64,000 bases of DNA from Gnomoniopsis sp. IMI 355080 (Eukaryota; Ascomycota; Sordariomycetes; Diaporthales; Gnomoniaceae). The position numbers and the translations under genes are program-made. Location of the stretch: assembly GCA_027946555.1 (NCBI GenBank), contig JAPEVC010000029.1, positions 1 through 64,000 on the forward strand, given 5' to 3'. The notes below the pieces were generated by a model, which was not told where the DNA came from, did not search any database, and saw only the letters and a list, made by a program, of their open reading frames with translations. Positions 34,365-44,595 of this stretch are shown here, in pieces (position 1 is the first letter of the stretch; each line of letters opens with the position of its first letter).

Positions 34365-35550
34365 ACCTCGGGGCCATATCTTGAGAACCAAGGGGGTCAA
34401 CGGAAGGCGATGGACATAATGAGCTGATGACTGAAGAAGGAATTAGGCAATGATATGACGGCTGGCATTTGGTATGGGAACTGGCATACGGAGCAAGCAT
34501 ACTGCGCTGTGGTGTGCTAAGGGCATATGGGTCTGCACGTAGCTTTCGGATACCCCCTGTTTTTACATCGATATTTTCCTGCCTTGAATTGATACCAATT
34601 TTTTCCACTCGATTCTCAAGTCTTGCATGCTTTATTCGGGTTTGAGTGACTCCAACAATCAATGCTCCATGTTCCGATACCATCATCATACAGGCAAGTT
34701 TATCAGCAAGCCACAGACCCGGTCGGCGAAGTACCTGGTGTCACCCAGGTAGATAGATCGTGCCGCTGAAAGTCTTCCTAGGCAAACCGACTCGACTGTT
34801 TTCTTCAGGCAGGGACCTCGGTCAGTTCAGAGCTGTGGCCCTGGTAACTCCAACTCTACCATGGCTGACTACCTATGCCGCTGGGAATCTGCTTTACTTC
34901 TTTGTCTCCAGTCGCATATATTACCCTGTTCGTCTTCTCATTATGGCTAGGCTCTGCATATTCTCATTACCACGACCATACTTCTACTGGGCTACGTCGA
35001 CTTACCGGAAACGATGTGGCCGCTGCTTGACTACACTCGCTTTCAGAGTCGAGAGTGCCGTCAACACGTGGACAATGTTGTCTCTTTCACAGGCTTATGA
35101 GCAAGTGCCTCAAAGCCCTATTCTCTTTGTCATACATTCGGATCATGAAACAAGATGTCCAAGGAGGCTTAGACTCAGGTGTACCCGTTTCTCGCGAGCT
35201 TCTTGCGAAGTCTGGTACTCAAGAAGGATCAGGCAGGTAGTCGTGTCTCGCAGCTTTTGAGCACCATTCGAGTTTCCGAACAGGCATTGTATTACGGACC
35301 TCATATGATCGATCTATCAGGACACATCAACCGTAAAGATTGTGTTGGTTTTAGTTATTCCTGCGCTGTGGTACCTGATATTGACATTCAATCTGCTCGG
35401 TGGACGCCTGCGCGCAGAGAGGCTATGTGGGAGGCGATGGGGAAGGAGATTGAGCGCCTGGTTGAGATGGACTAAGTTTGGGAGGCATGAGGAGCCCGCG
35501 TGGGACAACTTGGGTATTAATTAGCAGATATCACAGCGTCAATCAACAGT
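34365..35550. other. Unresolved stretch, possible broken small membrane-protein gene
   Basis: On the + strand hydrophobic segments occur in different frames: one near 34912-34970 (AYITLFVFSLWLGSAYSH) and one near 35340-35400 (VLVLVIPALWYLILTF), the latter followed by an Arg/Trp-rich tail ending at a stop near 35523. I could not join them with credible splice sites, and stops or frame changes intervene. This may be a decayed gene or chance. Confidence 0.25.
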
Positions 35551-36298
35551 CTAGGAAGAGCTCTCGTGATGATATTCGGGATATGTGTCCCGGTAACCCA
35601 GCAGCATTTTCCCGATCAAAACACCTCCAACGTAGTTCAATACGAGGCCAACCATCTTTGAAACTATTTCAGGACCGGGAACAGCAAGTATTACACCTCC
35701 GCGATGCATGAACAATAGCTGTTGGAAAATACTTCTCTGCATGCCGGCCTGTTTGACATCATTTCGATATCCCCATACATTACCTGGGCATAATCAACAA
35801 CACACATGGTCAGCCTGAACAAAAGAGCCAAAACAAATCGGCGCGTGGTAGATGAAGAAACTCACGAAAATATGCCTCATCAGTCCGCTTATATGCCGGC
35901 TGAAGCGCAAACTCAATGACCAAGTCGGACTCCTCGCTCGCGTTGCAGAACGTGTGGGCTTCCCGTTTGGGAATCACCACGACATCTCCCTCGGACGCCA
36001 ACCGAACTTGCCTCTGTCTACCAACGGTGAACCTGGCTGTCCCGCTGATCACATGAAACTGTTCATCCTGCCAGAGATGCCGATGGAGCGGCGGCGCAAG
36101 TGAAGAATTTGCGCCCGGATGAGGCAGGCCTTGTGTTCGAGCTTCTGAGGGCGAGAGGGCAGGTGGGAGGCGATTGATGATGAGGTATTTGTCTCCAGGG
36201 GGTTTGAACTCGGCCACGGATCGGCCGCCGTCAAAAGTGATGGCTTGCAGGTGACATATTCTGGATCTGGGAGGATGTTTGGCTAGGAATGACAGCAT
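35551..36298 (-). CDS. Cupin-domain protein with C-terminal hydrophobic segment
   Basis: Two exons, 36298-35866 and 35783-35551, intron 82 nt (GTGAGT..GCCCAG), 221 aa. The join restores AYFRNVWGYRNDVKQAGMQ in frame. The cupin barrel lies at about residues 20-135: motif 1 is PLHRHLWQDEQFHVISGTARF, with the two His and Glu of the metal site, and motif 2 is PKREAHTFCNAS. The C-terminal third has hydrophobic stretches (FQQLLFMHRGGVILAV and VLNYVGGVLIGKMLLGY), suggesting membrane association. Small fungal cupins of this build are often unassigned oxidoreductase- or isomerase-like proteins; the substrate cannot be read from sequence. It runs opposite to the giant gene. Confidence 0.85.
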
Positions 36299-36629
36299 TG
36301 TCCAAATTAACTGTCATTGAAAAAAAATTGCGATGTCGGGGAGGCTCTGGTTTGAGAGATGTAGTACGGCCGGCAAGACGGCTAAAGGAAATTCCCAAAT
36401 GGTTGCCGTGAGGCTTCACAGCCGGGTCAATCGGGAACCCACCCTCCACGGCGAACAATCTTCAGGCCACTCTGGTCAAGGTACATCGGGGGAGATTGTG
36501 CATATGAAAAGACCACGAGACTGAAATGTGACCTCGTCGCTCGCAGTTATCATCCCTTAGTTACATTGTGCTTTCCAACCAGAGTCACTATGGTGTAGTG
36601 GTAAACGTATCTGGTGATTCAAAAATACA
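36299..36629. other. Intergenic with tRNA D-arm-like element
   Basis: Promoter side of the cupin gene. At 36582-36620 a D-arm-like box (TATGGTGTAGTGG) is flanked by GAGTCAC and GTGATTC, which can pair over seven positions. It directly precedes the tRNA-like gene. It has no T-arm partner of its own. Confidence 0.4.
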
Positions 36630-36718
36630 GCGAAAGTATAGCAGTGGTTAGCTTGTCTGATCCCCAATTAGGATAAATAAAGGATTCAGGAGACATGGGT
36701 TCGAATCCCGTCTTTCGC
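36630..36718 (+). tRNA. Intron-containing tRNA-like gene, possibly tRNA-Gly(CCC)
   Basis: The ends GCGAAAG (36630-36636) and CTTTCGC (36712-36718) form a perfect 7-bp acceptor stem with A as the following base. The T-arm is ATGGG-TTCGAAT-CCCGT with an intact B box (GGTTCGAATCC). The D-arm is TAGC-AGTGGTTA-GCTT (one mismatch). The anticodon stem TCTGA/TCAGG is separated by 25 nt, so an intron of about 18 nt at the canonical 37/38 position is needed. Then position 33 is C rather than the near-universal T, and the anticodon reads CCC. Acceptor and discriminator base fit Gly, but the isotype is uncertain and the gene could be defective. Confidence 0.55.
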
Positions 36719-36719
36719 A

Positions 36720-37386
36720 ACTCTTTTTGTCTGGGTTCACCTTTAGGTACGGAGCATCTTGTCAATGCTCTAGACAACAAATAACCATAGTGGGTTGCTT
36801 TTGTCCCTTTTCACCTTTTCTTTCACCAAGTAGAAGGGTGTTGTTATACTTCATATACATGGCTTCTAGCAACGCTGCATTAGTCGAGCCTGTTGAGGAG
36901 AGCTCAGGAGGGAGGTCAATTTAAGCTTTGAAAAGTGACAGTCATTACCCCGGATTTTGGAATGTGGGTCTCATGAATCAAGGACCGTCCTCTTACTAGG
37001 CTCTTACTCGACCAGTCTACTGAATTGAAGCCTCCTATATCACTCATGAGTCTAAGTAGTTGTGTTCAAAATTTGGATTGCAGGTGTAGAGCATGTTCAA
37101 AGACCCAACAATCAAAGCTCTCAGTGGTAGTGAACAAGAGAAGTAACAAAAGAAGGGTTGATTTAGCCAATACTACTACACTGGTATTTTGACTGAATTG
37201 GAGGGTGAAGAATGGGTGACTTCCTGCTGAATCTCTGTCTAACTCCTTAGCCAACTGACACTCTTTGTTTTGTATGTCCATCTCGCCTTGTTCATTCCCC
37301 TAGCTACCTTCCCAAGAATTGGAAGACCAACCCAGTATCATTCACAAGCCTTGACCATATGCTAAAGTCTCCAATCTACACTTGAT
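36720..37386. other. Intergenic, AT-richer
   Basis: Downstream of the tRNA-like gene; only short ORFs. Probably 3' flank of the Atg33 gene at its right end. Confidence 0.45.
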
Positions 37387-38286
37387 TCAAATGAAGACAT
37401 CAACCCGAGTCTCAGGCACATAGGTGAAAGCCCCATCACCCCAGATTCCCACTACAGCCATGACAAAGCCAAGACCGGAGACAGCTGTAGAGACGGCTTG
37501 CTTCTTCAAGAACCACTCCACCTCGCCGCGAACCTCCTCGCCATTGACGTTATCAGACGACGGCGTTACGGGGCGCTCGTCCTCGATACTACGGTCGCTG
37601 GCTGAGTCAAGGGTAGCCTCGCTGTGGGCGTCGGAACCGATCACGTCATAGCTCATCTCCATGCGACGGGTCGCAGGGGAGCGATCCTTTCGGGGTTGCC
37701 TGGCACGCGTGGTAGAAGAAGAGGAAGAAGACGATGTCGGCTGAGGCCGTGTGAGTATGTATGGTGCGATGGCATCGGAGACTGCGAGGCGCGAAGTAGC
37801 CACGATAATCGAGGTGTACAGCAAGTATGGGTGGCGGAATGCGCGGGGCGAGAGAGCGTAGGCGAGGAAGAAGGCGGCGCTAGATGCGCCGGCGAGAGTG
37901 CCGATGTGAGTTCGGGCAGTGGTGGTCAGGCTTTGGAAGGCGCGCGAGGCGGTGGAGGCGGAGGGGAGTGTCAGGAGGGTTGGAACAGTGAGTGTCGAGA
38001 GTGTGTAGGACAGGCCCTGCCATCACAAATTCGTTAGCCATTCTTCCAGGTGTACAAGAACTGAGCAGCAAGCTGCAAGAGACTCGAGTCTCACAGATGG
38101 GGATGCTGTCGAGGCGGACAGGATGCAATGAATGGATGAAGTCATTCACGACGCTCCGACCCAAAGTGCCAGTGCGGGGATGTCTCGATCTGGGCGTGGC
38201 AGAAGATGAAGTGGGTCACTTACCGTCAGCAAGCCGAGCGAGACGGTGCCGACAAATTTGAGAGTAGAAATTCCCCTTGAAGCCAT
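37387..38286 (-). CDS. atg33: Mitophagy protein Atg33-like
   Basis: Two exons, 38286-38224 and 38016-37387, intron 207 nt (GTAAGT..GGCAG), 230 aa. Yeast Atg33 is a mitochondrial outer-membrane protein needed for selective degradation of mitochondria. Family marks visible: N-terminal KFVGTVSLGLLTGLSYTLST, the central hydrophobic SSAAFFLAYALSPRAFRHPYLLYTS with the conserved RHPYLLY, and the C-terminal VSGLGFVMAVVGIWGDGAFT. Three to four hydrophobic helices flank a Ser/Arg-rich and acidic loop (about 115-185). Size is close to yeast Atg33 (197 aa). The start is fixed by the short first exon MASRGISTLKF. No regulatory element is apparent. Confidence 0.87.
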
Positions 38287-38876
38287 GATGGTGGATGGTT
38301 ATGATATGATGGTAGAGAGCCTCATCGACAATGGATGCTGGCGTAAGAAATGATGGATGGCTGTGGTGTCGTTGGAGGAAAATGGATGTGCTGGTGAATC
38401 GGGCTGATAGACGTTGATGGTAGTGGTTGCATTCACCCCCAGACGCCGCGGGGTATTACCCTTGCACTTCCGCCATGGCAGGGTTACCGCGGTAGATTGT
38501 GGGGTGTCTCATTGGCTGTATTTCCTCACTGTACGTCACTTCCAGCCCATCGGTACGTCCCGACAGGCCCGTGCTGAACACATTTACAGGCACATCAGCA
38601 GCCTCACCAGATTCCACGAGCTTCGACAACAATCTCAGCACACCTGAAGGTCTGATTTCAGACCCGGAAACTAGTCAGGATTGTGTATATCTGTAACTTA
38701 GACAAACTCAATAAAGTAATCGTGCTGTTTTGATGATGAATACAATGTGCTGTACCAGGTCGAGCTCGAAGAACGTAATGCCGCGAGTTACTGGCTGAGA
38801 CCAGACGCCTGGGACAAACTAGCTGTCTGCTACCTGAGTATTTTCATATAAAACACCGGACAGGCGCAAAAGCCCA
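38287..38876. other. Intergenic
   Basis: Promoter side of the Atg33 gene and 3' flank of the reductase gene. Short ORFs only; nothing recognised. Confidence 0.45.
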
Positions 38877-40015
38877 TCAAAGCTTGCCCGACGCAACTCC
38901 GACCTTGTACACCAACTTCTCGGCGCTGACTTTGCCCTCCTGTTGCTCTTTGAAACCCGTCAGGATATCCTCCAGCCCACCCAGCTCCCGGATACGGTTC
39001 GGCTTGATCTTTCCGCTGCTCAACAGCTGCGGCAGCATGCTGAGGTACTTCTCCCATACTGCTTTGTCCTCTGGGGTTGCAGGGCCGCAGTTGTCGAATC
39101 CAGGGTACTTCAAGGGACGCTCGAAAACCGTGTACACAATCGTGCTCTCCGCCTTGACCTTACTGTTGATGCCCTCGACCTTCTCCCGGATCTTTGCTGC
39201 TGGCAAAAGTCCGACAATGTGGCCGCCCTTGGTAGGCGACATGGCAGCCGCGATGGACTCCCAAGTGCCCTTCTCTGCAATGCAGTCGAACGCGTGCTCC
39301 AGACCGTCGTGCGTGACCTTGCGCACCTGCTCAGGCCAGTCCTTCTCATTATAGTCCACAGTCGCATCGGCCCCCAGCTCCTTCAATAAATCGTGGTTTC
39401 GCTTTGAGCCAGTAGCAACGACAAACAGGCCCGCAAGCTTGCCTAGCTGGATGGCGTACTTGCCCACGGAGCTCGTACCGCCATTCACCAGCAACGGGAA
39501 CGCCGTCTTTGCAGGCTTGCTCGGCTCGGGCAGGCCAAGACGCTGCACCATGGCCTGCACGGCGGTGGCGAAGGCGAGCGGGATGACCGCGGCCTGCTGG
39601 TCGGTGATGTCGTCCGGGATGGCAAAGACGAGGCTGCTCTCCACGACACAGTACTCGGCAAACACGCCCCGCTTTGGATCGGGGCCGATACCATTGGTGC
39701 TGGTGCCCTGGACGAAGCCTGCGACGCGCTGGCCTTCGCGCCAAGAGGATCCGTTGGCATCCGCGACAGTGCCGGCGAAATCACAGCCTACAATGCGACC
39801 TGGAGGCGCGGCTGCGGCAGCCTTCCTGAAGACCGTTCTCAGCGGGTCGTAGTATAACGACAAGAGCGTTGTGCAGTGGCTTACCAATCAGTTGGGTTTT
39901 GCGCGACATAGGACAGCTTCACCAAGACCTCGCCCTCGGCCGGTGTGGGGACGTCGGTCTCCTGCACAGCGACCTTGTGGTCTTCCTGAGTAATGAGGGC
40001 CTTCATCTTGGCCAT
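38877..40015 (-). CDS. Zinc-type alcohol dehydrogenase-like / enoyl reductase (MDR family)
   Basis: Two exons, 40015-39885 and 39825-38877, intron 59 nt (GTAAGC..TTCAG), 359 aa. The join gives LSYVAQNPTDWKAAAAAPPGRI. It is a medium-chain dehydrogenase/reductase: a GroES-like N-terminal domain (GRIVGCDFAGTVADAN) and a Rossmann domain with NGGTSSVGKYAIQLGKLAG for NADP(H). The catalytic-zinc Cys/His set and the structural four-Cys lobe of true alcohol dehydrogenases are absent, so it belongs to the zinc-free quinone/enoyl-reductase branch that includes ToxD-like proteins and trans-acting enoyl reductases of polyketide pathways. Substrate unknown. No polyketide synthase is present in the window. 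The first of two close Met codons (MAKMKALITQED) is used. Confidence 0.9.
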
Positions 40016-40416
40016 TTTGTATATTCTGGAATGTCAAAAATACTGGTTTACTGCGGCGCCGAGATTGCTAGGTGTTTGTTGACGTCGAGGAATTGTTCGA
40101 GGATACAGTGGTCTTGTAAAAAATAAATGATATCACGATACCGGATGGCGCCGCTCTGTGGGGTAGCTGGGTAATTGTGACGTTTCGAAGGTTCTCTCGA
40201 GGCGGTGTCGAATTTCACGAAATGTCCTCCCTTTTATCACAGATCTTGATTAAGATTGAATTAGTTTCTAAGCGCTACGATCGTATGCGGTTCCACAATC
40301 CCCCGCAAAACGAGGCCATGATTATGCAGGTTCCGATGACTGCTTGCAGCACAGGGCGCGCAGCCAAGAGCATTCAGCCTCAAAGCGAACTAGTCATTTG
40401 AGGATCATGGTTCATA
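40016..40416. other. Intergenic, reductase promoter side
   Basis: Upstream region of the reductase gene; nothing recognised before the hairpin at 40417. Confidence 0.4.
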
Positions 40417-40505
40417 TTACTAATGTCCGCTTGTCCAGACCGAAGTACTGGGCCAGAATGTTCAAAACCAAGTACTTCGGTCTCCTTGGACAAGATCATT
40501 AGTAA
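40417..40505. repeat. Imperfect inverted repeat (about 35-nt arms, short loop)
   Basis: Left arm 40417-40451 and right arm 40468-40505 are reverse complements with small gaps: shared blocks are TTACTAATG, CTTGTCC and AGACCGAAGTACT followed by GG, in the same order in both arms when one is reversed. The loop is about 16 nt. No coding ORF explains it. It may be a relic of a foldback/MITE-like element or a transcribed hairpin; no flanking duplication was recognised. Confidence 0.75.
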
Positions 40506-40859
40506 AAACAATTTCAATAAACTGTTACAATCTGATGAGGTGCAATGTGACTGTGTTCTACAATTTCAGATCCTACGGACACAAGGAAGTCAACTTTACT
40601 TGACTCGAAAAGTGGAACTGGTCAAAGGATGACATGTCATTCTAATTAATAATACACGCTGTTGTGAACAGAAGAAGAGCTAAAAGCCAAAGTGCTGTGA
40701 AAGAAAGAAGAGCTTTTTCCAGGTGTAACCAGCAGCCTCAAAAGCATCCCCCCCCTCCCCAATTTCCGACCTGGTTCACTAAAGATTTACCACCGAGACA
40801 TATAAAAGCGCGAAGAGCATACTAAATAATGCCATTCTAGGAAGGCTCTTGCTAACCCT

Positions 40860-41650
40860 CTAGGTGGCAAGGCTGACTGGAGGCATACCAGTATTAGGAA
40901 AATTGATGTTATAAACCGGATCGCTGGTCAGGGCAGGCTGAGCTCCGAGCTGGTTGGGGCACGTGGGGTTGTTTTCGGCAGGATAGATGAGTGTACACTT
41001 CTCATCATACCCGTATGTGCAAGTAGGATTTGCAATATTGTACAATTCGTAATTGTCCTTGGTCCAGTTATCCCCGGAACTGAGGCACGAAGAGATCTGG
41101 TTCATGGAGTTGGCAGCAGCAAAGGGTAGCTTGCCTGTGCTGTTGAGAATGTCGCTGCATTGGGACATGTCGACCCATTCGTCTATACGGGATTTAGGTC
41201 AGTATTGTTGCCTCCGGAGGCCGGTGAAATTATCTTTCTTTCCAGGGCGGCCTTTTGGGGCTGGGCGGGGGGGTCCACAAACGTACACTGCATGTTAACA
41301 CCACCACCATCGCAAGTTTGAGCTGATCCAGGCACACCACAATTAAGCTGGCTCCACGCATCATAGGAGATATCGTATGCGCCGCCCGAAGTGTCAACAT
41401 GAAGGACGGTCAGCGATTTCCCGTTGTTTCCCGTAAGCTTAATACACATGCTATCGCAGTCCACCTCCATAGGCCAATACGCCACGCGATTGTAGTCAAT
41501 CTTGCAGCCCAAGATACCAACAGAGGAGGAATAGGAAGTATGCGGCGTCACGCTGTAAGTGCCGGATCCAGAGGAAGAGGCTCTCCTCGTGGGGCCAGAC
41601 CTAGCACAACTCACGCCAACGAGGGCAAGAATAACAGGGACGAACAGCAT
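40860..41650 (-). CDS. Secreted protein of unknown function
   Basis: Two exons, 41650-41287 and 41182-40860, intron 104 nt (GTACGT..TATAG), 228 aa. The chosen splice gives GGGVNMQYEWVDMSQCSD, consistent with the conserved layout I remember for a family of fungal secreted hypothetical proteins (GILGCKI..NRVAYWP..VDC..C, then a DTSGGAYDISYDAW motif, then a C-terminal CTYGYDEKCTLIYPA...TCPNQLG segment). Residues 1-17 (MLFVPVILALVGVSCA) are a signal peptide. About ten Cys in the mature part fit disulfides and extracellular location. The first half resembles a double-psi beta barrel in pattern, but this is weak inference. No enzyme motif. The minus-strand unknown gene at 42713 is its upstream neighbour. 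Confidence 0.82.
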
Positions 41651-42712
41651 TATTATTAGGAACTGCAGCGATCAACGCCGACTCAAAAGTATAAAGCAAA
41701 TTTGAAAAAAGGAAGAAAATATGTGTGAAGCAAGCTGATATCAAGCAACGTTGACGCGCTGTCGATTGATTGATAATGACAAGAGAAAGAAAGCCCTGCT
41801 TTGCTTGCCGTCCAATTCCCATTTTATTCTGTGAATCGCCCAGTACTTATAGGGAGACTCGATTTCTTGTATCATGCACAAAAGCTGTAGTTGGCCCGAA
41901 AGAACTGGCCTGGTTCGGAAACATGAGGCCTGCCCAGGCGGGTCTGACCGATTTCCCAACGCTGGCTTTGCAATTCAAACAGGCCGGTCATGTGCGGCAC
42001 TGAAACATTTCACTTGTTCTGGTGCACTACAATCTGACCACCGCTCTTTGTGGTGCATGCAGTCTCGCAAAAGCGGCATGGCGCAAGCTGACCGCAGCTG
42101 GGAAGCACCCTTTGGAACCACGACGCTTCAGCCCCAACGGAAACGACATCGGAACATGGAACTTCTTATGGTCGTCTTTTTTGGCCACCATCCGTAGGCC
42201 CGAGTAGATCTTGGTGTACTCGTTCAATTTCGAAACCAGGAAAGCCCTCATTTTTGGCCCTGTCGCATTTAGTAAATCAAAGGTCTCGTGGATTGTGGCA
42301 CCCTCGTCGGACCCCCAGCCTCAATGTGATCTAGAACGTGACCCCTGACGGACAGTTCAGGAGTCGTATCATCAACTCACGAGCTGATGCGAACATGGAA
42401 AATCACCCTGCACGGGCAATTGAGGTAAAGTGCCCAGGTGGACGCAAAGCTACTTCAGTTGAATTGTCGAGGAACCCAGACACATTGGTAGACTTTCGTG
42501 GGCCAATCTAAATATTTTGCAAAGGGAATTATTCGCGATAATCTAGTATTCGGCTGAAAAGGATGAGGCAAAGCATTCAAACGTTTTGTGATACATCTAT
42601 CGCTGCTCTATGTATTCAGGCAGGTACCTGATTATTACCCATAGCCTTCGGAGCACCACCTGGGCATCTGCTATGAATATTCGATAACGCTGCGTTGGGA
42701 ACACCATGTTTT
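41651..42712. other. Intergenic
   Basis: Promoter side of the secreted-protein gene and 3' flank of the next. A short ORF at 42022-42207 has no family support. Nothing else seen. Confidence 0.45.
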
Positions 42713-43987
42713 TTAGACGGGCACGCCCAACTTGTCTGACCCTGTACGATGACGGGCCAAGGCGAGGAGGCTATGGTACTCAGATATTATTTCCAGCAGT
42801 AGCTGTTCTGATTGCTCTGTCCGTGCATCTGATACTCTCTGGATCAGCTGGAAACGCCGGAGAAGACCTTTCCCATCAATGTTGGGTACCCCGAGGACAA
42901 ATTCCCGAAATTGTGGTTGAAGTGCCCCCTCTTGGACTTGCATGATTTTCGTATGCCGCATATCTTCAACTCGGTCAATGATCTCCAGAACGGGTACGTT
43001 GTTGCGCATTTTGTCAGCACCAATGCTGACCGCGAGGATAAGCATTGGGTCTTCATGGCTCTGCAGGACCGCTGCGTTGGTTTGTAGCAGGGTCCTCAGC
43101 TCAACGTTCCTCGACAGAAATGGGGTTTTCATGATGACATCCCAAGTCTCATTTTCCAGCGCCCTGAGTTCCAGGAAAACTTGTCTGATGTAGCTTTGCT
43201 GTTGCTGAAATGTGCACACAGTGCCCGGCATGTGACGGGGTGTCGCGAGGAGGTCACCGAGACGTATAGTTAGCCGATCTACTTCATTCCTCGCCTGGCC
43301 AATACGCGAGATTTGATCGGTTTGTTGCTTCAGTCTGCCTCGATTAGCCTGGCTGAGGAGTACAAAGAGGGAGTTGTCCAATTCGATGAGCAGGGGCCAA
43401 ATTGCCATGAAGCTTTCGTCATTGTGATCGCGTTTGCCCTGATCTGGGATTAGTTGAAACCTTTGATACGTCCGACGCAAAATATCGACGACTTTGTCTT
43501 CAAACTGGGTCCCAAGTATTGCTCCCTTTTCCACGCGTTGGAGAGCCGAATCAGCGTCAGCCAAATGGGCTGCGGCTTCCGGGAACCAGGTGGCTATGGC
43601 ATGGGCCAATTCGCGAAGCAAAGCCGCAGCCTCTGTAGTATTCCCGTTGATTGGAGTCGATGTCACTTTATTGAGTGCGTTGGTATACGATTCCGTCTGT
43701 TTTATCTTGCCGCTGGTTCCAGCCAACGGTAGCAGACTGTTCCATATCGGAATTGGATGCGATGGTGCACAAAGACTTGCAATTCCGGTGACAGCTGCAA
43801 CAGTCCCAAAGACTGTGGCTGTGGCTTTACCCCAAAAGGCTCTTGTGGTAGGAGGGAGTTTCTGACGAATGTATCGGATTTGTGAATGTGCCCTAGTCCT
43901 CGAAAGAGTTGTCATACTCGATAAAGCAGAAGTTGTGGGCCGTTTTGGGAGAAACATGTTGGTGACGCTTTTCAGTTCAGGATACAT
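42713..43987 (-). CDS. Unknown helical protein with one hydrophobic segment
   Basis: Uninterrupted ORF, 424 aa from the first Met (MYPELKSVTNMFLPKRP); two further in-frame Met follow within 25 residues. The N-terminal about 50 residues are basic, Ser/Thr-rich and lack acids apart from one Glu, which could act as a mitochondrial-type targeting stretch. A hydrophobic segment (TVFGTVAAVTGIASLC, about 58-75) could be an anchor. The rest is an amphipathic all-helix pattern (LLRELAHAIATWFPEAAAHL, LIELDNSLFVLLSQANRGRL, AVLQSHEDPMLILAVSIGAD) with no known motif that I recognise. There is no signal peptide and few Cys. It is a real-looking gene by length and composition; I assign no function. Confidence 0.75.
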   Translation of the reverse strand: MYPELKSVTNMFLPKRPTTSALSSMTTLSRTRAHSQIRYIRQKLPPTTRAFWGKATATVFGTVAAVTGIASLCAPSHPIPIWNSLLPLAGTSGKIKQTESYTNALNKVTSTPINGNTTEAAALLRELAHAIATWFPEAAAHLADADSALQRVEKGAILGTQFEDKVVDILRRTYQRFQLIPDQGKRDHNDESFMAIWPLLIELDNSLFVLLSQANRGRLKQQTDQISRIGQARNEVDRLTIRLGDLLATPRHMPGTVCTFQQQQSYIRQVFLELRALENETWDVIMKTPFLSRNVELRTLLQTNAAVLQSHEDPMLILAVSIGADKMRNNVPVLEIIDRVEDMRHTKIMQVQEGALQPQFREFVLGVPNIDGKGLLRRFQLIQRVSDARTEQSEQLLLEIISEYHSLLALARHRTGSDKLGVPV

Positions 43988-44595
43988 ACATGTTATTTTA
44001 GCCCAAGACTGTGGTCAGAATAGTAACGAAAGTGATCGATGTATGATTTTGAATGAGATTGAAAGATGTATCGTCATTTATAGTTTTTTGTAATCATATG
44101 TCTCGCTATTTCTGAGTAAAGATACAGGGCAGGGGGAAGGAGCCTTATGATCCGGACGACCGTGAGTCTCGGACAGCAGGAAGGAGCTGGAGTTTTGCAA
44201 ATGCAATTGTCAAACACGCCAGAATAAATTACCTAGGCATATGCTCGCAGTGAACGCCTTCACAACATAATCTCATAATAACGCCCTCTTCAATCTTGTA
44301 TTTTTTCTTCTTCGCCGCTTGTGGGGTGTTGTGCCTGACAATCCGCTATTTCTGCAGGCTGTCTCATCCAGCCTGACGTCACGTCACTACACAAGTGACG
44401 TCTCAACGACGAAGCTGCATATAAAATCATCAGTGTCTCGCAAATGTCAATCTCATTTCTCAACAAGAGTTCGAGCCTTCTCTACAAATCTCATGACCAT
44501 TTTCTGGAGACCGTCCCTCCCCAATATCGTTTCCAAAATCCACCCAACAGATCCCGTTCCAGCCTAAACACGCTTTCATCCCAGATTCCAGCAAA
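43988..44595. other. Intergenic, divergent promoters
   Basis: Lies between the minus-strand unknown gene and the plus-strand SDR, so both promoters are here. CT-rich and A-rich segments; no gene. Confidence 0.45.

Noticed and set aside
34760..35260. Plus-strand ORF of 166 aa
   Set aside because: No clear family; the hydrophobic pieces nearby are in other frames, so this frame alone is not supported.
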